From positions 1 to 64,000 of the forward strand of contig NZ_PHRF01000016.1 of assembly GCF_004151105.1 (NCBI RefSeq): a DNA stretch of 64,000 bases. The letters run 5' to 3'. The position numbers and the translations under genes are program-made. The stretch is from Streptomyces sp. L-9-10 (lineage in GTDB: Bacteria; Actinomycetota; Actinomycetes; Streptomycetales; Streptomycetaceae). Shown here one piece after another: positions 35,824 to 45,088 of this stretch; the stretch's first letter is position 1; each line of letters begins with the position of its first letter. A model generated the notes under the pieces. That model ran no database searches. It was not told where the DNA came from and saw only the letters and a program-made list of their open reading frames with translations.

Positions 35824-38800
35824 TCAGAGCGTCTCGCGTTCGAGCCCGGCGTACGTCAGGAATGCCTGAAGTGCTTGACCGTAGAGCTCATTCATGATCT
35901 CGCGCTGCTCCGGAGTCCAGTCGCGGTAGATCTGCTCGATGATCGTGGCCAGGTCGGAGCTGAACTTCTTGTCGTGGATGGAGTGGTCCACGATGTGGAG
36001 GGTCATGTCGGTCTCGCCCCGCCTAGCGCGGCCGGCGAGCTGGATGAGTAGAACGAGCATGCCTGCCACGAGTTCCTTGCGCAGGTCGTGGTCCATGTTG
36101 GAGAAGCGGGCCGGAGAGCGAAGGATCTTGGTGAGTTGCTTCCAGGAGGCTTCGCTCGCGGTGCGCAGGACGGCCAGGGGCTCGTCGCTGCCGCCGGCAG
36201 GAAGGGTGTTGAAACCGGCGGCGTTGACGCTTGCGTGCAGCCAGTCGGTGTCCTCGATGCTGAGGACGGGCCGGACGCACAGATAGATGTCGCGGACCGC
36301 CGAGCGCGTACCGACGACGATGTTCAGACCGCGTCCGATGACGGCGAGGGGAGCAATGAGAATTTCTCCGCGGCCGGGGAAGTCCTTGAGCTCTTCGCGG
36401 ACCATGCGGTCCACGTGAGTGGGCAGGTGCTCCTCGTAGCGTTGTTTCTCAGGCTTCTTCACCAGCAGGCAGACTCGGTGGTTTAGACCGTCGGCCTGTG
36501 CCACCCCGGAGGCGAGGTAGGCAGCCTGTTCGTAGGAGTTGACGGCGAGGATGACGCGGGCCCGTTCCGGTTCCTGCTTCTCCAGGCGGGCGAGGCGTTT
36601 GGCGAGCTGCTGTTCGTACAGGCCCCTGCCAAGATCGCGTAGTGCGTTGGGTTTCCGCTCCGGCGGGAGCCCTCCGATCCTCATGGCGTCCCCGTTGTTG
36701 CTCCGCACGGGGGTGGCGACGGTGACGATGGACTCAGGGCGGGTGTCGGGCAACCACCAGCGGACCGGGGCATGGATGTGTTCCTGCACGGCTTGGGGCA
36801 AATAGGCGGTAGCGGACAGGCCCATGACTGGGCGCTGCACGCCGGCGGTCAGTAGGGCTGTGAGACCGCCGAGTTCGCTGACGAAGGTGTGGGGATCGCC
36901 GCCGAAGGAACGAGACAGGAGCTCCGCTTCCCTCTCTTTGTTGTCCATGCCCTTCACCTGGTAGCCGTGGATGGAGCGGCCCAGCATTGCCAGGGGGTAG
37001 AGGGTGGAGACCGTTTTGCTCCGCATGGTTTCGAGGATCTTGCGAACCGATCCCAGGTCGAGGTAGCGCAGGGTCTGTGCCTGCATGCGCAGCTCGTCCA
37101 GCGCACCGTCGAGCTCTCGTAGCACGGTGCGGGTGACCAGCAGGTTCACCACGGCGGCTTGCTGATGCGCATCGGGCACAAGATCACGCAGGAGCGTGCG
37201 CATCGCGTCGCGGGTATCGGTGAGGTGGTCCTGGCCTCGCTGTGCGGTGAGTGTGGTCAAGGCCGTTTCGACAGCGTCCCAGTCGGCTCCTTCGGGAAGC
37301 TCGATGTCCTCATCCGGTTCGGAGTCGTACCAGGGGGCGGGCATGATCTCGTCGAGGAAGGCGAACAGCTCGGGTGCAATGTCCTCGGCCGCGGTCTCGT
37401 CGGGGAACAGGAGCTGGAGGATTTCGCGGTCCCTTGAACGGGCCAGTCGCCAGCCGGTGTTGTCGCGGCTTGCGCCGTCGGGGCTGTCCGCCCCATTGCC
37501 AGGGTTCAGCTTCAGCCCGCTTCCGGAGCAGAGCCACAGCAGCAGCATCTCGGCCATGAGACGGGCGTGACTGACGGGCGCTACGAGGCCCATCTCATGG
37601 ACGAGGGGGAGGTTCTTGGCGTCGGAGTCGATCTCCCGCAGCGCGGTCGCTCGTTTCCGGGAGGCCAGAGTGATTTCCGAAGTGCAACTGCTGATGGCGG
37701 CCGTCTGGAAAGCGTCGATCTCATCGATCACGAGCGCATCGCATGCTCGCAGCGTCATCTCAAGGACGCTCATGCCGCTGGTCCCGCGCGCCTTACCACG
37801 GAACTTCTGTCCGTCCAGGACGACGCCGATGCGTGTCCGGCCTTCGAGCAGGTTGGCGTGGTTGGTGACGATGACGGCTGCGTCGGCGGCCTGGTAGAAC
37901 TGCTGGAACTTTCCGCACACCGGGGCGAAAGAGCAGGTGAGCCGCGTGGACCCGGTGGCCACGGAAGTCAGCGAGGTGCAGTTCTCCTCACCGTACGGAT
38001 AGAGGGTGGGCGGGTCCATCAATGCCCGCTGCGCGCAGCCGGCTGACAGGAGCCCGATGTCGGTCCTGGCGCGCCGGTCCCACTCGTCGATCTGGGTGGA
38101 GGAGCCGAGGGCGGCGTAGTCCATGGCCCGGCGGTGCATGCTCGACGGGGACATCAGCGGAGTGCAGTGAGCGGGTTCGGCGAGATGCTTGTTCCGGTGC
38201 AGGTAGGCCAGGTCGTTGTTGATGTCCCAGGCCATGTCCAAGGTGGCTCGCACATCGGTGACGGCGAGAGCAATTCGCCGGTCGTTTATCGCTGCCCAGG
38301 ATGCCATGACCCGTACGAGGACCGTCTTGCCGCTCCCGGTGGGGGCGTTGAGGACCTGCAGGTCTCCGTTGGTCAGGTCGAGTTCCGTCAGTGCGCCGTC
38401 TGTGGTCTTCATGCTCTTGAAGAAGCGCTTGAGCACCTGGTGGAGGTAGGCGACGCTCTTGTCCTGCCCGCTGAGAATCTTGGCGACGTCCAGGAGTTGC
38501 TTCACCGTCGGTGCGACCCGTTCGCGCTGGGGGCGGGTGTGCACTTGCGGCAGAACCTCGTGGCCGGGTGCTTCAAGGAAGCCGGGAGTTCCCTGGATAT
38601 AGATCTCCCTGCTGGTCGTGCCGTGCTCCTTGCCCAGGTAGGCCGTCCTCGTCTTAAGCGTTCCTGGGCCTGCGAACGCCTGTGCCTTGGGGCGCTTGCC
38701 GAAGGTGAAGAACGGGCCGGTGACACGCTGCGCGTAAGCGAGGGGATCACCTCCCACACGAGGGATCACCGCGTCCGCCAAGTGCGGATCCCCGGCCGGC

Positions 38801-39123
38801 AACCGCAGCGAACCGCCCGACCTGTCCGCAAGGTCAGAATCGGGAGCCAGGGTGCCGAGCAGCCCGAGGACCGCGGCCCTGAGTTTCTTCGCGTCCGTCC
38901 ATTCCTGAGCCATCAAGATCATCACTTGACGGATCAGGTTCCGCTCTTCCACTGGCAAGCTCGCCCATTGCGACCATGCCTGCGGCTTGCGATGGGCGAA
39001 GAACGTGGCCTCTTCGAAACCGGCGTGGACCCGACCCTCGTCGTCCTTGCGGGGAAAGTAGTGCGCGGTCAGCGCGAGTGCTCCTGCCAGGCCGGCTTCC
39101 TGCCCTGTCATCTCCCCGCTCAT
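35824..39123 (-). CDS. DinG/XPD-type helicase of the pPIWI-RE system
   Basis: 1,099 residues from the ATG at 39123, which overlaps the nuclease gene stop by 4 bp (ATGA). Walker A is APTGSGKTVLV (about 258) and Walker B is LVIDEIDAF (about 463). Between them lie four spaced cysteines (in GCAQRAL, ENCTSL and CSFAPVC, about 361-400), the pattern of the iron-sulfur domain of XPD/DinG helicases. Helicase motifs V and VI are recognisable as VIGRGLNIVVG and QLAGRARRG (about 1024). It should unwind DNA or RNA-DNA hybrids for the PIWI partner. The N-terminal 230 residues have no recognised domain and probably contact the partner proteins. Confidence 0.9.
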   Translation of the reverse strand: MSGEMTGQEAGLAGALALTAHYFPRKDDEGRVHAGFEEATFFAHRKPQAWSQWASLPVEERNLIRQVMILMAQEWTDAKKLRAAVLGLLGTLAPDSDLADRSGGSLRLPAGDPHLADAVIPRVGGDPLAYAQRVTGPFFTFGKRPKAQAFAGPGTLKTRTAYLGKEHGTTSREIYIQGTPGFLEAPGHEVLPQVHTRPQRERVAPTVKQLLDVAKILSGQDKSVAYLHQVLKRFFKSMKTTDGALTELDLTNGDLQVLNAPTGSGKTVLVRVMASWAAINDRRIALAVTDVRATLDMAWDINNDLAYLHRNKHLAEPAHCTPLMSPSSMHRRAMDYAALGSSTQIDEWDRRARTDIGLLSAGCAQRALMDPPTLYPYGEENCTSLTSVATGSTRLTCSFAPVCGKFQQFYQAADAAVIVTNHANLLEGRTRIGVVLDGQKFRGKARGTSGMSVLEMTLRACDALVIDEIDAFQTAAISSCTSEITLASRKRATALREIDSDAKNLPLVHEMGLVAPVSHARLMAEMLLLWLCSGSGLKLNPGNGADSPDGASRDNTGWRLARSRDREILQLLFPDETAAEDIAPELFAFLDEIMPAPWYDSEPDEDIELPEGADWDAVETALTTLTAQRGQDHLTDTRDAMRTLLRDLVPDAHQQAAVVNLLVTRTVLRELDGALDELRMQAQTLRYLDLGSVRKILETMRSKTVSTLYPLAMLGRSIHGYQVKGMDNKEREAELLSRSFGGDPHTFVSELGGLTALLTAGVQRPVMGLSATAYLPQAVQEHIHAPVRWWLPDTRPESIVTVATPVRSNNGDAMRIGGLPPERKPNALRDLGRGLYEQQLAKRLARLEKQEPERARVILAVNSYEQAAYLASGVAQADGLNHRVCLLVKKPEKQRYEEHLPTHVDRMVREELKDFPGRGEILIAPLAVIGRGLNIVVGTRSAVRDIYLCVRPVLSIEDTDWLHASVNAAGFNTLPAGGSDEPLAVLRTASEASWKQLTKILRSPARFSNMDHDLRKELVAGMLVLLIQLAGRARRGETDMTLHIVDHSIHDKKFSSDLATIIEQIYRDWTPEQREIMNELYGQALQAFLTYAGLERETL

Positions 39124-40370
39124 GCCCGGTCCTCCTTGACCTGCCCGATGACCATCTCCAGGTAGTCCGTCGCGGTCATCGCTGCCTTCATCCTGTAGAT
39201 GCGGCACACCGCATCGAGCTGGCCGACCTGTTCCTGACGGTGGTCGGGCACCACCAGATACTCCGCGCCGCCTCGATCGCCACCGTCCATGTGGAGCTTG
39301 CTGATCAGATGATTCGGCCAGGTGTAGTCCTTGAAGTCGGCAAGAAACCGCGGCTGTTCACCGTCCTCGCGGGTGATCCACAGGTCACACTGGTCCCCGT
39401 TGGGCCACAGATGCGACGCCCAAGCCGTTCCCTCCAGAGCCGCCGCAGTCGCCCGATGCAGGGCCAGCTCGGGGAGACCGGGGACGACCGTGTAGCGCCA
39501 CACGGGCCGCACCAGCGCCACGTACTCCGCAGTTGGCTTGGCCTCCGGCACCTGCGGCACGGCCCCGGTCCACAGACGCGCGAACCTTCCAGACGGAACC
39601 CGGCATTCAAACGTCGGACTCAGCACGGGTGCCGTCTTCTTCCGAGCAGTCACGACAAACTCGTACGACGCACCCGTTTCCTCGTGCCAGGGGTACAGAC
39701 ACCGCACCGTGCCACGGGTGCGTACGCCCGTGCGAGAAGCCGCCACTTTCATAGGCCACTTGCAGGCAGGGCAGGGCCACCACCAGCCGTTGTACTGCCC
39801 GTACTGGGAGATCGGCTTGTAGAAGTCGTTCGCCCGGGACGGCAGATTGAGTTCCGCCAGGTTGCCACTCGGCACCGTGGGGTTCTCCACCAGCGTGGTG
39901 CGGTGCCTCTCGTAGTAAGGGCCCTTGATCGAGCTGAAGACGGCTTCCTGGCTGTACTCGTCGTCCAGCTTCGGCTTCGTTACCTGCCCGGTGAACTTCC
40001 CAACCTTTTGCGCGGCCCGCAGGACGCGCTGGGCTTCGTGCCGGAAGTCGAACCCCTCCTCGGTGGCCACGCCCTCGCTGTCCATGAGCCGCACGCCGAC
40101 GAGAGCCTCGCCGTCGATCCAGTCGGGCAGAAGTCCTTCCAGGGAGCCGGCCCGGTCGCCAGTGAGCCTGCCCATCAGTTCGTCGAACCGGATCAGGTGT
40201 CCAGGGCCGCATGCCGCCATCAGGATGCCGTGGGCCTCCATGAGGAGGTCGAGGCGTCTCGGCCCGTCCAGTTCCTCGCTGGCCATCGCGTGCTCGCACA
40301 CGGCGAATGCCTTGACGATTTCCAGCAGCGCGTGGGTCTGCTGAATGTCTGTCGTGTCGTCAGCTTGCAT
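39120..40370 (-). CDS. PD-(D/E)xK nuclease component of the pPIWI-RE system
   Basis: 416 residues from the ATG at 40370; a GTG one codon earlier is possible. The N-terminal half is helical. In the middle there is a zinc-ribbon-like piece (CPACKWPM, then RCLYPWHE). The C-terminal part gives the nuclease core: CDLWI (about 327) and FLADFKDY (about 343-348), i.e. Asp followed by Asp-x-Lys, the catalytic pattern of restriction endonuclease-like folds. Among pPIWI-RE islands one of the three conserved genes encodes such a nuclease with its own associated domain. It is translationally coupled to the helicase gene and lies 60 bp downstream of the HTH gene. Confidence 0.82.
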   Translation of the reverse strand: MQADDTTDIQQTHALLEIVKAFAVCEHAMASEELDGPRRLDLLMEAHGILMAACGPGHLIRFDELMGRLTGDRAGSLEGLLPDWIDGEALVGVRLMDSEGVATEEGFDFRHEAQRVLRAAQKVGKFTGQVTKPKLDDEYSQEAVFSSIKGPYYERHRTTLVENPTVPSGNLAELNLPSRANDFYKPISQYGQYNGWWWPCPACKWPMKVAASRTGVRTRGTVRCLYPWHEETGASYEFVVTARKKTAPVLSPTFECRVPSGRFARLWTGAVPQVPEAKPTAEYVALVRPVWRYTVVPGLPELALHRATAAALEGTAWASHLWPNGDQCDLWITREDGEQPRFLADFKDYTWPNHLISKLHMDGGDRGGAEYLVVPDHRQEQVGQLDAVCRIYRMKAAMTATDYLEMVIGQVKEDRA

Positions 40371-40430
40371 CACGGGCCGGACCCTACGGCAGGCCACTGA
40401 CAATGAACCCGAGGATCCCGCCCGGGGAGC

Positions 40431-41741
40431 TCAGCCAGAGATCTCGCCGACGCCCTGTGTATCAAGACTGGGATACAGACCGCGGTAGGTGTCGAGGAAA
40501 TCGGCGATGTGGCGCCTCCCGGAGTCCGTAAGGAACCACCGATACGGCCCATGAGTCACCCCATCGGGGAGCCGCAACACAATGAAGCCCCGACTCGGGG
40601 TCCGTCCATCCGGGCTTTGCCCCACCGCCAGGTAATGCGGCCCACGCCCGGCGAGACTGCCGTCCACCCCCTGCGTCCCAGCGTGCGCGACACGGACCAC
40701 GATCTTCCACAACCACAACGACAGCAGCGGCGCGGGCGGCCCTACCTCGCGGGAAACACCGAGCGCCGCGCGGGCTACCACTCGCCCATGCCGGCTCATC
40801 TCCACCCGGGTACGAGGCAAGTCCCCTAGCCCGTCGACATAGACCCGGTCCCGGTACACAACGATCAACCCACGCCGCTCCAAAGCGGCCACTGAAGACC
40901 CGGCGCCTGGGTCATGCACACCAGCCTCGCGCAGCCGCTCCTGAATGCGGGTGTAGCCGACCGCATCGGACGAGGCGGAGAGCGCTAACGTCATACGCCG
41001 CCATTCAGCTGCCGGTCGTTGCTCCGCGCCCACGTAACGGGCGTGCCGCTGTTCCTCCTCCACCTCCTGATCCTGCTGGAAGATGCACGCCAGATAGGTA
41101 CGCTGCCGGTCGTTGAGGGAGCTCCAGGCAGCGAGCGACTCGCCGGACGGCTGACGGGCACGTCGCACAGGAAGGAGCGGAAGAGGCTCTTCCGGGCGGC
41201 TACGGCGCCAGGCATCCATCACCACCCGGTCCGGAACTCGATAGACCTGGGCGAGCATGCGGGCCACCCGCCCGAGGGTTTCTGCAGACCCCCACGTCCA
41301 GCCACGGACACGTCTGCCACGTTCCAGATCACGGACCTTTTCCGCGCTGAAATTCAGGCCCCGTGCACCCCTCTTGTGTCGTAGAACCGAGGCCGCCTCT
41401 TCGCAACTCATGCCTGCGTCACGGCGCAAGTCGGCCAGGCTCTCGGTCCCCGGATCGCGACCCGTCAGGTCCTGCGCACCGCATTGCAAGACTTTTAGCA
41501 GCCGGCCGAAAGCCCGGTCTCCGACGGCCCGTGTTCCCGCCTCCCAGTGACGTACGGCACGCGGAGTGACTCCTACGGCCTCGGCTAACTCTTCCAGGCT
41601 CATGTCTCTGAACAGTCGCTGATGCTCCAGGGCCTGAGGACGGAGGGACTGCGCCATGTCAGAAGCAAAACGCAGGGAACAGTTCACTGCAACTGCTCTG
41701 ACTGCCGACTTTGGGGCAGAGACATTGATGGGCTCGGACAT
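40431..41741 (-). CDS. XRE-type HTH protein upstream of the pPIWI-RE genes
   Basis: 436 residues from 41741, or 408 from an ATG at 41657; neither start has a clear ribosome binding site. An XRE helix-turn-helix (MSLEELAEAVGVTPRAVRHWEAG) lies near residues 47-70, followed by a second HTH-like unit (LADLRRDAGMSCEEAASVLRHKRG and KVRDLERGRR). A long C-terminal region includes a possible winged-helix (TRIQERLREAGVHD, SVAALERRGLIVVYRD) and a final domain resembling a second winged helix (WFLTDSGRRHIADFL). It is transcribed in the same direction as the three pPIWI-RE genes, only 60 bp ahead, so it is probably their regulator or an accessory component. Confidence 0.75.
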   Translation of the reverse strand: MSEPINVSAPKSAVRAVAVNCSLRFASDMAQSLRPQALEHQRLFRDMSLEELAEAVGVTPRAVRHWEAGTRAVGDRAFGRLLKVLQCGAQDLTGRDPGTESLADLRRDAGMSCEEAASVLRHKRGARGLNFSAEKVRDLERGRRVRGWTWGSAETLGRVARMLAQVYRVPDRVVMDAWRRSRPEEPLPLLPVRRARQPSGESLAAWSSLNDRQRTYLACIFQQDQEVEEEQRHARYVGAEQRPAAEWRRMTLALSASSDAVGYTRIQERLREAGVHDPGAGSSVAALERRGLIVVYRDRVYVDGLGDLPRTRVEMSRHGRVVARAALGVSREVGPPAPLLSLWLWKIVVRVAHAGTQGVDGSLAGRGPHYLAVGQSPDGRTPSRGFIVLRLPDGVTHGPYRWFLTDSGRRHIADFLDTYRGLYPSLDTQGVGEISG

Positions 41742-42045
41742 AGGTGATCGGGCCCATCAATCGGCTGCCAGCTTGGCATCGGTTCGCGTCTCAACCACGT
41801 AACGAGAGAGACTGGCCTGATCACCGCCTGGAACCATGGCGCCCCCGTCCGGCCGACCGCTCCCGCCCTACCCGGGGGCCGCTCTGCGCCTGCTCGGCGG
41901 CCCCCTGTGAAACCCTCGCCCCGCTCCTACGCATCGTCCGTCGCACGTGGACGGCCTGGAGAGATCGTCCACACCAGATCAACTTCGTCGGAAAGGCGCT
42001 GCCGTGACGGCTGCCCACAGAGCGGGCAGCCGTCGGCGTAGGCGC
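41742..42045. other. Gap upstream of the HTH/pPIWI-RE operon
   Basis: No supported gene in 304 bases. It should contain the operon promoter. No convincing operator palindrome was seen. Confidence 0.5.
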
Positions 42046-42471
42046 TCAGTCCTCCGTGTGTCCGGTGAGATGTTCGGACGAGTTTCCGTGGGTGGCGCGG
42101 TATTCGAGGGTGTCCTGTGCGGTGACGATCGGGACGAGGCGTTCGTACTCGGCGTAGTCCTCGTCGGTCATGATGCTGATGGCGTCGGCGACCACGGAGC
42201 CCTTGGGGAGCTGGTCGAAGTACTTCCTGATCAGGGCGACGAAGTCGTCCCTCATCGCGTCGACTTCGTCCAGCCACTCGTTCTCGCGCCGTATCTGCTG
42301 GTGCCCGGCGGCCTTCTCTTCCGGGGTGATGGTGACGAGCAGGCGCTGCTCGGCGAGGGTGAAGGGACGCCCGTCACGGTGGTATGCGCGCTGGGGGTCG
42401 TCGAGGTGGCCGTGCCAGTCCACGTCGGCGAAGAGCGCGACGACGTCGGGGCGGAAGTGGGTCTGGGGCAT
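42046..42471 (-). CDS. Hypothetical protein in the mobilisation region
   Basis: 141 residues from the ATG at 42471 (AAGGAA upstream). The protein is acidic, soluble and mostly helical, with no motif I recognise. It begins MPQTHFRPDVVALFADVDW and has a central charged helix (TPEEKAAGHQQIRREN). It is the distal gene of the mobilisation set (MobC, relaxase, this gene), with a 131-bp gap after the relaxase stop, and could be an accessory of transfer. Confidence 0.55.
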   Translation of the reverse strand: MPQTHFRPDVVALFADVDWHGHLDDPQRAYHRDGRPFTLAEQRLLVTITPEEKAAGHQQIRRENEWLDEVDAMRDDFVALIRKYFDQLPKGSVVADAISIMTDEDYAEYERLVPIVTAQDTLEYRATHGNSSEHLTGHTED

Positions 42472-42602
42472 GGGCGGTTCCTTCTGCAATGTCGTGTGGA
42501 TGGGGTCTGAGCTGGTGAGCGCTTCGCGGTGAATCGCGGGGTGGTGCGCGGGGCATGAGGTACCTCCATGACTCGCGGGACAGGGGCTTGGGGTGCGGGC
42601 GG

Positions 42603-44246
42603 TCAGTGGCGGGTGCGCGGCCCGCCGGGCTGGGGCGCCGGGCCTGGCGCCAGCCGTGGTGCCGGCGGTGCGGTGCGGGGTGTCTGTGCGGTGTGGGTGG
42701 TCTGTTGGATGCGCCAGGCGAGGAGCCGCGCGGGGTACCGGGCGTCGTCGAGGGGCCGCTGGGCGACGGCGCGGAGGACTTCGACGGAGTCAAGGCCGCT
42801 GGTGTCGGCGCGGGCGAGGGTGGCGGCGAGCGCCTCCCAGTCGGCGGCGTTGAGAATCGTGTCGGCGTGTTCGGGCAGCACCATGCGGACGACATGCTCG
42901 TACCGGAGCCGGACCACGGGACTGCTCGGCCCTGCCCGTTTGACGGTGGCCAGAGCGGTGACGGCGGCCTGGTCCGCGGCCACGTGGAGGTGGGTGAGGG
43001 CATCACGCGTCGCGGTGACCTGCTGGTCGTGGTGGTGCAGGTGGTGCCATCGGAGGGTGGCGGCGGTGGCGAGGACGATCGTGTCGAGGAGCAGGGCCAG
43101 GAGTGTGCCGTCGGTGCTGTTCGGGGGTGGGGTGCGGAGCATGGTTTTGACGGCTGCGCGCAGGCGGGCGGCGTGGTGGTTCTCAGCCTGGATGCGGGAG
43201 CGGGAGGCGCGTTCGAAGGCTGCGGCTGCCTGCCGGAGTTCGTGTTGGTAGGGGGCGGGGGTGAGGAGGGGCAGTGCGTCGAGGGTTTCGCCGAGTGCGG
43301 TGATGTGGGCCTGCGCGGCCGGCGCCGTATCGTGCGCGAGAGCACGGGGAATGTCCTCGGCGGCGGTGATCGCGTCCTGCCACGGCCGTGCGGTGGCGGC
43401 GGTGGCGGTGAGCCGTTCGCTGATCCTGGGCCACGACAGGTCCGGTGCGAGTTTCGACCCGGAGTACCAGATCGGCTCCGCCTCGCTGTTGGTGTCACCT
43501 TCGAGGGCGAGGGTGTAGCCGCGGATGTCGCCGGAGGGGAAGCGCTTGACGTCGACGAGCACCCCCTCGGTGTGCTCCAGCAGGGTGAGGAACTCCTCCG
43601 TGCTCGTTGCGGCGGCCACCGCCGTGCGGGCTGCGGCACGCAGACGCTCACGGGCCGTTGTCTTGCTGCCGGCGCGTTTGGCTTTCTCCTGCTCGGCGCG
43701 GGTGGGGCGTTTGGCGGCGGTGCGGTCGCCGCGTACGACCTGGTGCAGGCCGTAGTGCTTCTCGATGGCGGCGAGTTCACGGTCCGCGGTGAGGTAGTCG
43801 TTCCAGTGCCGGGCGCCCCGCAGGTCCGCCCGCACGGTGGTTGCGGCGATGTGGATGTGGTCCGGTGCGTGCCGCACGGCGACCCACCGGCACCCGTCCG
43901 GATCACCGTCGGGGGCGATGCCGGTGGCGTGAACGACGCGGCGGGCGATGTGGGCCCATTCCTCGTCCGTGAGGTGGCGGTCGCTTCCGGCGGCGCGGAC
44001 CGAGCAGTGCCACACATGCTTCTCCGGGGCGCGGCCCAGCCTCTTGGCCTGCTTGACGTGAAGGTCGAGATCCGCGACCAGGAGCTTCCTGACGCCGTCG
44101 GGATCGTCGGCGCGGCCGGGATCCGGGGCGAAGCCGTCCCAGGAGCCCACCAGGTGCGGATCCGTGTGGCCCTTCGCCTTCTCCGTGTCGAAGAGGTAGC
44201 GGATGAGGCCGGCGGTGCTCTTGCCGCTGCTGATCTTCGCGATCAA
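42603..44246 (-). CDS. Relaxase/mobilisation nuclease (MobA/VirD2-like)
   Basis: 547 residues from a TTG at 44246, which overlaps the MobC stop by 4 bp (TTGA). The N-terminus (MIAKISSGKSTAGLIRYL) is typical of actinobacterial relaxases. The metal-binding motif III is DHIHIAATTVRADL (about residue 125-135), with the two histidines of the HxH pattern. A likely nicking Tyr is Tyr17 in RYLF. The C-terminal 300 residues are helical and variable. The protein should nick oriT, stay bound to the 5' end and lead the strand into a recipient. Together with MobC it makes the element mobilisable; the transfer channel must come from another element. Confidence 0.88.
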   Translation of the reverse strand: MIAKISSGKSTAGLIRYLFDTEKAKGHTDPHLVGSWDGFAPDPGRADDPDGVRKLLVADLDLHVKQAKRLGRAPEKHVWHCSVRAAGSDRHLTDEEWAHIARRVVHATGIAPDGDPDGCRWVAVRHAPDHIHIAATTVRADLRGARHWNDYLTADRELAAIEKHYGLHQVVRGDRTAAKRPTRAEQEKAKRAGSKTTARERLRAAARTAVAAATSTEEFLTLLEHTEGVLVDVKRFPSGDIRGYTLALEGDTNSEAEPIWYSGSKLAPDLSWPRISERLTATAATARPWQDAITAAEDIPRALAHDTAPAAQAHITALGETLDALPLLTPAPYQHELRQAAAAFERASRSRIQAENHHAARLRAAVKTMLRTPPPNSTDGTLLALLLDTIVLATAATLRWHHLHHHDQQVTATRDALTHLHVAADQAAVTALATVKRAGPSSPVVRLRYEHVVRMVLPEHADTILNAADWEALAATLARADTSGLDSVEVLRAVAQRPLDDARYPARLLAWRIQQTTHTAQTPRTAPPAPRLAPGPAPQPGGPRTRH

Positions 44247-44896
44247 CGGACGGCCTTCTTGCTGACCGCCTGGTTCGCGGCCTGTGCGATGTCCCGCACG
44301 GCCGCGCCTGCGGCGGTCAGGGTGCGCTCGGTCTGGGCGAGCAGGGCGCTGTCCCCGGGGTGTGGGTGGCCGCCGGAGTGGAGCTTCTTCGTGATCTGGT
44401 TGATGTTGCGGCCGATGTGGGTGATCTGGGCGCGCAGCGCGTTGAGTTCGTCGATGTAGTCGTCCAGCGGGGTGCGCTGGCCGGGCAGGGCGAGGTCACC
44501 GTGCACGTGGGCCATGACGACAGCGCCGACGTAGTGGGCGGCGGCGATGTTCAGCGGCTGGGCCATGCCGAGGATGTCGGTCTTCTCATCGACGCTGTAG
44601 CGGACGTCGACACGCTCTTTGCGCTGCTCGGTTTGGCGCTCGCGGCGGCGGGCGACGCGGTGCAGCGCGGCTTGATCAGCAGCACGCGGCAACGGCACAA
44701 CAGCAGACGCAGAAACGTCAGTGGGATCGTCCTGCTCGGGCACCCCCTGGTGCCCGAGCCCCTCCGCCACCCCCGGGGCGGAGATTCCCCCGTTGGACCG
44801 GCCTTTGGACGGTCCAACGGCATACCTTGCTCCGCTGGTGCTGGTGGCTGTCATCTCCTGCTGAGGGGTGGGCTGTTCGCGTTGCTGGTCAGTCAT
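44243..44896 (-). CDS. MobC-like mobilisation (relaxosome) protein
   Basis: 217 residues from the ATG at 44896 (CGGAG upstream). The first 80 residues are polar and probably disordered. The rest matches MobC: KERVDVRYSVDEKTDILGMA as a ribbon-helix-helix-like DNA-binding start, then NALRAQITHIGRNINQITKKLHSGG, the conserved family signature. MobC bends or melts oriT to help the relaxase nick. It is coupled to the relaxase gene. A 15-bp inverted repeat upstream (45033-45071) is a candidate part of its binding site. Confidence 0.85.
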   Translation of the reverse strand: MTDQQREQPTPQQEMTATSTSGARYAVGPSKGRSNGGISAPGVAEGLGHQGVPEQDDPTDVSASAVVPLPRAADQAALHRVARRRERQTEQRKERVDVRYSVDEKTDILGMAQPLNIAAAHYVGAVVMAHVHGDLALPGQRTPLDDYIDELNALRAQITHIGRNINQITKKLHSGGHPHPGDSALLAQTERTLTAAGAAVRDIAQAANQAVSKKAVR

Positions 44897-45032
44897 GGTG
44901 TGCAACTCCGGGGTCGGTAAGTGATCGGGCTGGGTGTCATGCGCCTGGCGGGTCAGTCAGTGGGCTCTGAAGCGGGGGCGTCGGTGGAGCAGGGGCTCTG
45001 AGAGGGAAGGGCGGACGCGTGGGGAACGTCCG

Positions 45033-45071
45033 GTCACCGGAAGTCCGAACTACTTCCGGACTTCCGGTGAC
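45033..45071. other. 15-bp perfect inverted repeat, candidate oriT element or terminator
   Basis: Arms 45033-45047 (GTCACCGGAAGTCCG) and 45057-45071 are perfectly complementary around a 9-base loop, with nested GGAAGT/ACTTCC symmetry. It sits between the DUF2637 stop and the mobC start. Origins of transfer often lie just upstream of mobC with such repeats, but the place also suits a terminator. Confidence 0.5.
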
Positions 45072-45088
45072 TGAGAGGCGTGAGGCGG

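Noticed and set aside
42374-44017. 547-residue minus-strand frame
   Set aside because: It overlaps the relaxase gene in another frame and consists of Pro/Ser/Thr/Arg low-complexity sequence.
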